Program-made: the position numbers and the translations under genes
Assembly: GCF_009765355.1 (NCBI RefSeq)
Contig: NZ_VTHK01000038.1
Coordinates: 1 to 64,000 of the forward strand
Source: Amycolatopsis anabasis
Lineage (GTDB): Bacteria; Actinomycetota; Actinomycetes; Mycobacteriales; Pseudonocardiaceae
Direction of reading: 5' to 3'
DNA length: 64,000 nt
The notes under the pieces: model-generated
Database searches by the model: none
Told to the model about the DNA's origin: nothing
The model's input: the letters and a program-made list of their open reading frames with translations, nothing else
Shown: positions 60,729 through 64,000 of the stretch, in pieces
Position numbering within the stretch: position 1 is the first letter of the stretch
Layout of the letters: each line of letters starts with the position of its first letter

Positions 60729-61070
60729 CATCCTAAGCCGCGAAACTGTCCCGTAAAGCCGTCCGGATAATTTCTTTCAGGTTATTTTCACGCCGGGCCA
60801 CACCGCGCCGAAACAAGGTCAAAAATCCATAAAAAAGCGAGTAATGACCTTGGAAAACGCGTGGAGTGATCCGTGTTACGCGCGCATGACGCTACTGGTC
60901 AGACCCTGGATTACCGGGGTACAGTCGCGCTGGGCCCACGCCGGAGACGACGGTTCGACGCAGCACCGCAATCGGTCCGCGCAATTTTAACCAGTTATGT
61001 CATGCCGAGCGCGAGGAATGAAATATTCCCGGTCGGCGAGTAAGTCTTTTCGAATTTACGGGAGTTCGCT
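60729..61070. other. Gene-free, AT-richer interval
   Basis: No coding frame with protein character is seen. An inverted repeat (CAAGGTCA at 60814, TGACCTTG at 60845) surrounds an A-rich loop and may terminate the peroxiredoxin transcript or bind a regulator. The promoter of the decarboxylase gene must lie in the right part. Confidence 0.4.
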
Positions 61071-62558
61071 ATGGATGTGGCACTCGCCGGTGGGCCGCTG
61101 GGCGCGACGGCGCTGGAAGAGTTCCTCGGGGTCACGCTGGACGCGCTCGCCGCCGGGGCGAAGGAGCGGGGCGGACCGATCCCCGCCGGTGATCCCCGGG
61201 AGCTCGGGGCGCGGTGGCGGGCCGAACTCGGCGATCTGCTGCCGGAAACCGGCAGCGAACCGGAAACCGTGCTCGCCCAGCTGGTCGGCCAGCTCGCCGC
61301 GGGCGCCGCCGATCCGGCCGATCCCGCCTGCGCGGCCCACCTGCACTGCCCGCCGCTCGCGGTCGCGGTGGCCGCGGACACCGCGGTGGCGGCGGTGAAC
61401 CCGTCGCTGGATTCGTGGGACCAGGCGCCGCTGGCGAGCGTGCTGGAGACCGAACTCGTGCTCGCGCTCGCCCGCCTCGTCGGCTTCGGCCCGGGCGCGG
61501 GCGGCGTGATCACCGCCGGGGGCACCGAATCGAATCTGATGGGCCTGCTGCTGGCCCGGGACCACGTCCTGGCCGAGCGGTACGGGGTCCAGGCCGCGCG
61601 CGCCGGTGTTCCGGCGGCCGCCGCGGGACGGCTGCGGATCCTGTGCTCGGCGGTCGCGCACTTCTCGATCGCGCGCTCGGCCGGTTTCCTCGGGCTGGGC
61701 GAGGACGCCGTCGTGCCGGTCGCCGTCGACCACGCGCACCGGATGATCCCCGCCGCGCTGGCCGAGGAACTCGCCGGAATCCGGGCGCGGCACGAGGTTC
61801 CGGTCGCGATCGTGGCCACCGCGGGCACCACCGACCTCGGCGGCATCGACCCGATCCGCGAGGTGGCGGCGATCGCCCGCAAGCACCGCGCCTGGTTCCA
61901 CGTGGACGCCGCCTACGGTGGCGGGGCGTTGTTCTCGGCGCGGCTCGCGCACCTGCTCGACGGGCTCGACCTCGCCGATTCGGTCGGGCTCGACCTGCAC
62001 AAGTTCGGCTGGCAGCCGGTCGCCGCCGGGGCGTTCCTCACCCGGCAGCGCACCGCGTTCGCCCCGCTCGACCGCACGGTCGCCTACCTGAACAGCACCG
62101 ACGACGAGAACGCGGGCTACACCAGTCGGCTCGGTTCCTCGCTGCGCACCACCCGCCGCGCGGACGCCGTCAAGATCGCGGTGACCCTGCGGTCGCTGGG
62201 CAAGGCCGGACTGGGCGAACTGGTCGACCGCTGCCACGACCTCGCGGTGCACGCCGCGGAAATCATCCGCGCCCAGCCGCGCCTGGAACTGCGCGCCGAT
62301 CCGGTGCTGTCCACTGTGGTCTTCCGCTACCTCCCGGCCGAGGACGGGGACGTCTGCGCGGTCAACGCCCGCCTGCGCCGCGCCCTGCTCGCCTCCGGCC
62401 TGGGCGTCATCGGGCGCACCACGATGACCGACCCGTCCGGCCGCGAAGCCGTGTACCTCAAGCTGACCATGCTGAACCCCACCACCACGCCCCGGGACGT
62501 GGACGCGCTGCTGAACCGGATCCTGGCGCACGGAGAGGCGGCCGAAGTCTCGCCGTGA
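61071..62558 (+). CDS. PLP-dependent group II decarboxylase
   Basis: A 495-residue member of the glutamate/aromatic/diaminobutyrate decarboxylase family. The PLP lysine lies in DLHKFGWQP, the PLP Asp in FHVDAAYGG, and TAGTTDLGGID is the family loop. GGGAG precedes the ATG. It is coupled (GTGA) to an EamA exporter gene, so a biogenic amine is probably made and exported. The amino acid substrate cannot be told; diaminobutyrate, aspartate and aromatic types are possible. Confidence 0.87.
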   Translation: MDVALAGGPLGATALEEFLGVTLDALAAGAKERGGPIPAGDPRELGARWRAELGDLLPETGSEPETVLAQLVGQLAAGAADPADPACAAHLHCPPLAVAVAADTAVAAVNPSLDSWDQAPLASVLETELVLALARLVGFGPGAGGVITAGGTESNLMGLLLARDHVLAERYGVQAARAGVPAAAAGRLRILCSAVAHFSIARSAGFLGLGEDAVVPVAVDHAHRMIPAALAEELAGIRARHEVPVAIVATAGTTDLGGIDPIREVAAIARKHRAWFHVDAAYGGGALFSARLAHLLDGLDLADSVGLDLHKFGWQPVAAGAFLTRQRTAFAPLDRTVAYLNSTDDENAGYTSRLGSSLRTTRRADAVKIAVTLRSLGKAGLGELVDRCHDLAVHAAEIIRAQPRLELRADPVLSTVVFRYLPAEDGDVCAVNARLRRALLASGLGVIGRTTMTDPSGREAVYLKLTMLNPTTTPRDVDALLNRILAHGEAAEVSP

Positions 62559-63493
62559 GATACCGACATAGTCCGTACCTCCTGCTGGTGGTGGCCGCCC
62601 TGTGCTGGGGCAGCCAGGCCACCTCGGCCAAATACGCACTCGACGGGCTGCCCCCGGTCACACTGCTGATGACCGGCCTGATCGGGGCCAACCTGCTGCT
62701 GTGGCCGCTCGCGCTCGCGACCGGGATCCGCCCGCCCCGGCGGATTTCCCGGCTCGCGTTGCTCGGGCTGCTCGAACCCGGCCTCGCCTACGCGTTCCTC
62801 ACCCTCGGCCTGCGGTACACCACCGCGACGAACGCCTCGCTGCTGAACGCGACCGAATCCTGTTTCGTGGTCCTGCTCGCCGCGGTGTTCCTCCGCGAAC
62901 GGCTGGACCGCCGCGCGGTCGCCGGGCTCGCGCTCTCCCTGGTCGGTGTGCTCGCGCTGCAGGGCGTGGGCGCCGACTTCGGCGGGAACCTCGGGGACGT
63001 GCTGGTGGTCGTCGGCGCCTTCTGCGCGGCGCTGTACTCGCTGCCCGCGCGGGGGCTGGCGCGGGAACTGGACGCGGTGTCGATGACCACGTACCAGTTC
63101 ACCTTCGCCCTGCTGCTGGCCACCCCGGTCGCCGTCGTCGTGTGGACGACCGGGGCGGAACCGTTCCCGCCCGCCGCCGAACCGAGGTTCTGGGTCGCCG
63201 CGGTGCTCATGGGCGTGGTCGGGTACGCGGCCAGTTTCCTGCTGTACAACCGCGCGATCACGGCCGTGCCGATCGGCGTCGCCGGGATGGTCCTGAACCT
63301 CATCCCGGTGTTCGGGGTGCTCACCGCCATCGTGTTCCTCGGCGAGCGGCTCTCGGTCTGGCACCTCCTGGGCGCGGCGCTGATCGCCGCCGGGATCGCG
63401 TTGTTCCCGCGCCGAACCGAGAGCCCACCGCCCTATCCGCCGGACAGCCAGGCATGTCCCGGGGTGGAAGCCGCGGTGCGGACCAGCCGGTAG
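62555..63493 (+). CDS. EamA/DMT-family exporter
   Basis: A 312-residue protein with ten predicted membrane helices and the two EamA repeats (SQATSAKYALDGLPP; TPVAVVV... then GMVLNLIPVFGVLTAIVFLGE). Its GTG start overlaps the decarboxylase stop, so it probably exports the amine product. The last 61 bases overlap the convergent flavoprotein gene. Confidence 0.88.
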   Translation: MRYRHSPYLLLVVAALCWGSQATSAKYALDGLPPVTLLMTGLIGANLLLWPLALATGIRPPRRISRLALLGLLEPGLAYAFLTLGLRYTTATNASLLNATESCFVVLLAAVFLRERLDRRAVAGLALSLVGVLALQGVGADFGGNLGDVLVVVGAFCAALYSLPARGLARELDAVSMTTYQFTFALLLATPVAVVVWTTGAEPFPPAAEPRFWVAAVLMGVVGYAASFLLYNRAITAVPIGVAGMVLNLIPVFGVLTAIVFLGERLSVWHLLGAALIAAGIALFPRRTESPPPYPPDSQACPGVEAAVRTSR

Positions 63494-64000
63494 GTGCCGG
63501 TCGAACTCGCGCCCTCCCCCGCGACCGGGGACAGCGGGCGCCGTTTGGCCGGAGTGCGCACCGGCAGCCGCTCGGTGAGCTCCTCGGTCCACTTCAGCAT
63601 CTCGCGCGGCCGGTCCCAGCCGCAGATGCCGATCAACCGGCCGGACCGGATGAACCCGGTGACGCCCTCGGCCAGCGTGACGGTGTCCTCGCCGAGCGAA
63701 GGCATGCCGACCATCTGCACGCGCACCTGGTACTGGCCCGACCACGCCCGGGGCACCGGCGCGAACGGGGTCGCGCTCGAGCGCCCGGCCAGCAGGTTCT
63801 CCGCGGCCGCCCGGCCCATCTCGACCGCGTTGATCCAGTGCTCGACCCGCCGCGGCACCTCGTCGAACCGCAGGTTCGGCCAGCGCGCCACGTCCCCGGC
63901 CGCCACCACGTCGGCCACCCCGATGGCGAACAGCGACGCGTCGCACAGCACGCCGTCCTCCAGCACCAGCCCGGACCCGCGCAGCCAGTCCACCGCGGGC
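63433..64000 (-). CDS. FAD-dependent NAD(P)H reductase, 3' end only
   Basis: The C-terminal part of a ferredoxin/rubredoxin-reductase-type flavoprotein; the gene continues beyond the window. VADVVAAGDVARWPN is the FAD-binding GD motif and VEHWINAVEMGRAAAENLL the following helix; the C-terminal dimerisation-like domain begins near YQVRVQ. Such reductases serve P450s, Rieske oxygenases or nitrite reductase. The first seen residue is not its start. Confidence 0.8.
   Translation of the reverse strand, partial: PAVDWLRGSGLVLEDGVLCDASLFAIGVADVVAAGDVARWPNLRFDEVPRRVEHWINAVEMGRAAAENLLAGRSSATPFAPVPRAWSGQYQVRVQMVGMPSLGEDTVTLAEGVTGFIRSGRLIGICGWDRPREMLKWTEELTERLPVRTPAKRRPLSPVAGEGASSTGTYRLVRTAASTPGHAWLSGG

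Overview
High-GC, actinobacterial DNA with heavy use of GTG/TTG starts, GTGA/ATGA stop-start overlaps, MmpL-type transporters and a homologue of a mycothiol-dependent nitroreductase. Protein style and repeat families suggest a Pseudonocardiaceae (Amycolatopsis-like) actinomycete; the genus is inference. No tRNA, rRNA, CRISPR array or insertion sequence was seen.

Region 1 (1-13 kb): a minus-strand operon of three stand-alone condensation-type (PapA-like) acyltransferases, a membrane esterase and an MMPL transporter, next to a divergent TetR/MMPL pair. The layout resembles mycobacterial lipid acylation/export loci. It is followed by dispersed repeats, a rhomboid protease, a small methyltransferase and a secreted cyclophilin.

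Region 2 (14-21.4 kb): a degenerate PAS-GGDEF-EAL protein translationally coupled to two DUF574 methyltransferases, two secreted lipases and a MerR regulator.

Region 3 (21.4-58 kb) looks like one large, apparently undescribed biosynthetic locus. The 39-57 kb part encodes the early phosphinothricin (bialaphos) pathway: PEP mutase, phosphonopyruvate decarboxylase, Fe-alcohol dehydrogenase, an HEPD/MPnS-family dioxygenase, a 2-hydroxyacid dehydrogenase, an aldehyde dehydrogenase, a CMP-transferase, an enolase-like CPEP synthase, a phosphoglycerate-mutase-like protein and a carboxyphosphonoenolpyruvate (CPEP) mutase. The later phosphinothricin enzymes are absent: phosphinomethylmalate synthase, the aconitase-like enzyme, radical-SAM P-methyltransferase, NRPSs and acetyltransferase. 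In their place are an alpha-oxoamine synthase, a flavin monooxygenase and an O-methyltransferase-like gene. The 28-37 kb part is a polyketide-starter cassette: DegT aminotransferase, tautomerase, luciferase-like oxygenase, covalent-flavin amine oxidase, ketosynthase, catalytically incomplete ketosynthase, ACP, EntE-like aryl-AMP ligase and acyltransferase. The 23-26 kb part holds a CysE/CysK/cupin/DsbA-like operon. A glycosyltransferase, four MFS exporters, two MerR, one GntR, one AraC-like and one LuxR-like regulator complete it. My best reading is a hybrid aryl-polyketide/phosphinate natural product whose phosphorus may remain a P-H phosphinate.

Region 4 (58-64 kb): thioesterase, tandem-repeat arrays, a TetR/peroxiredoxin pair with two clear operators, a PLP decarboxylase with its EamA exporter, and the 3' end of a flavoprotein reductase that leaves the window.
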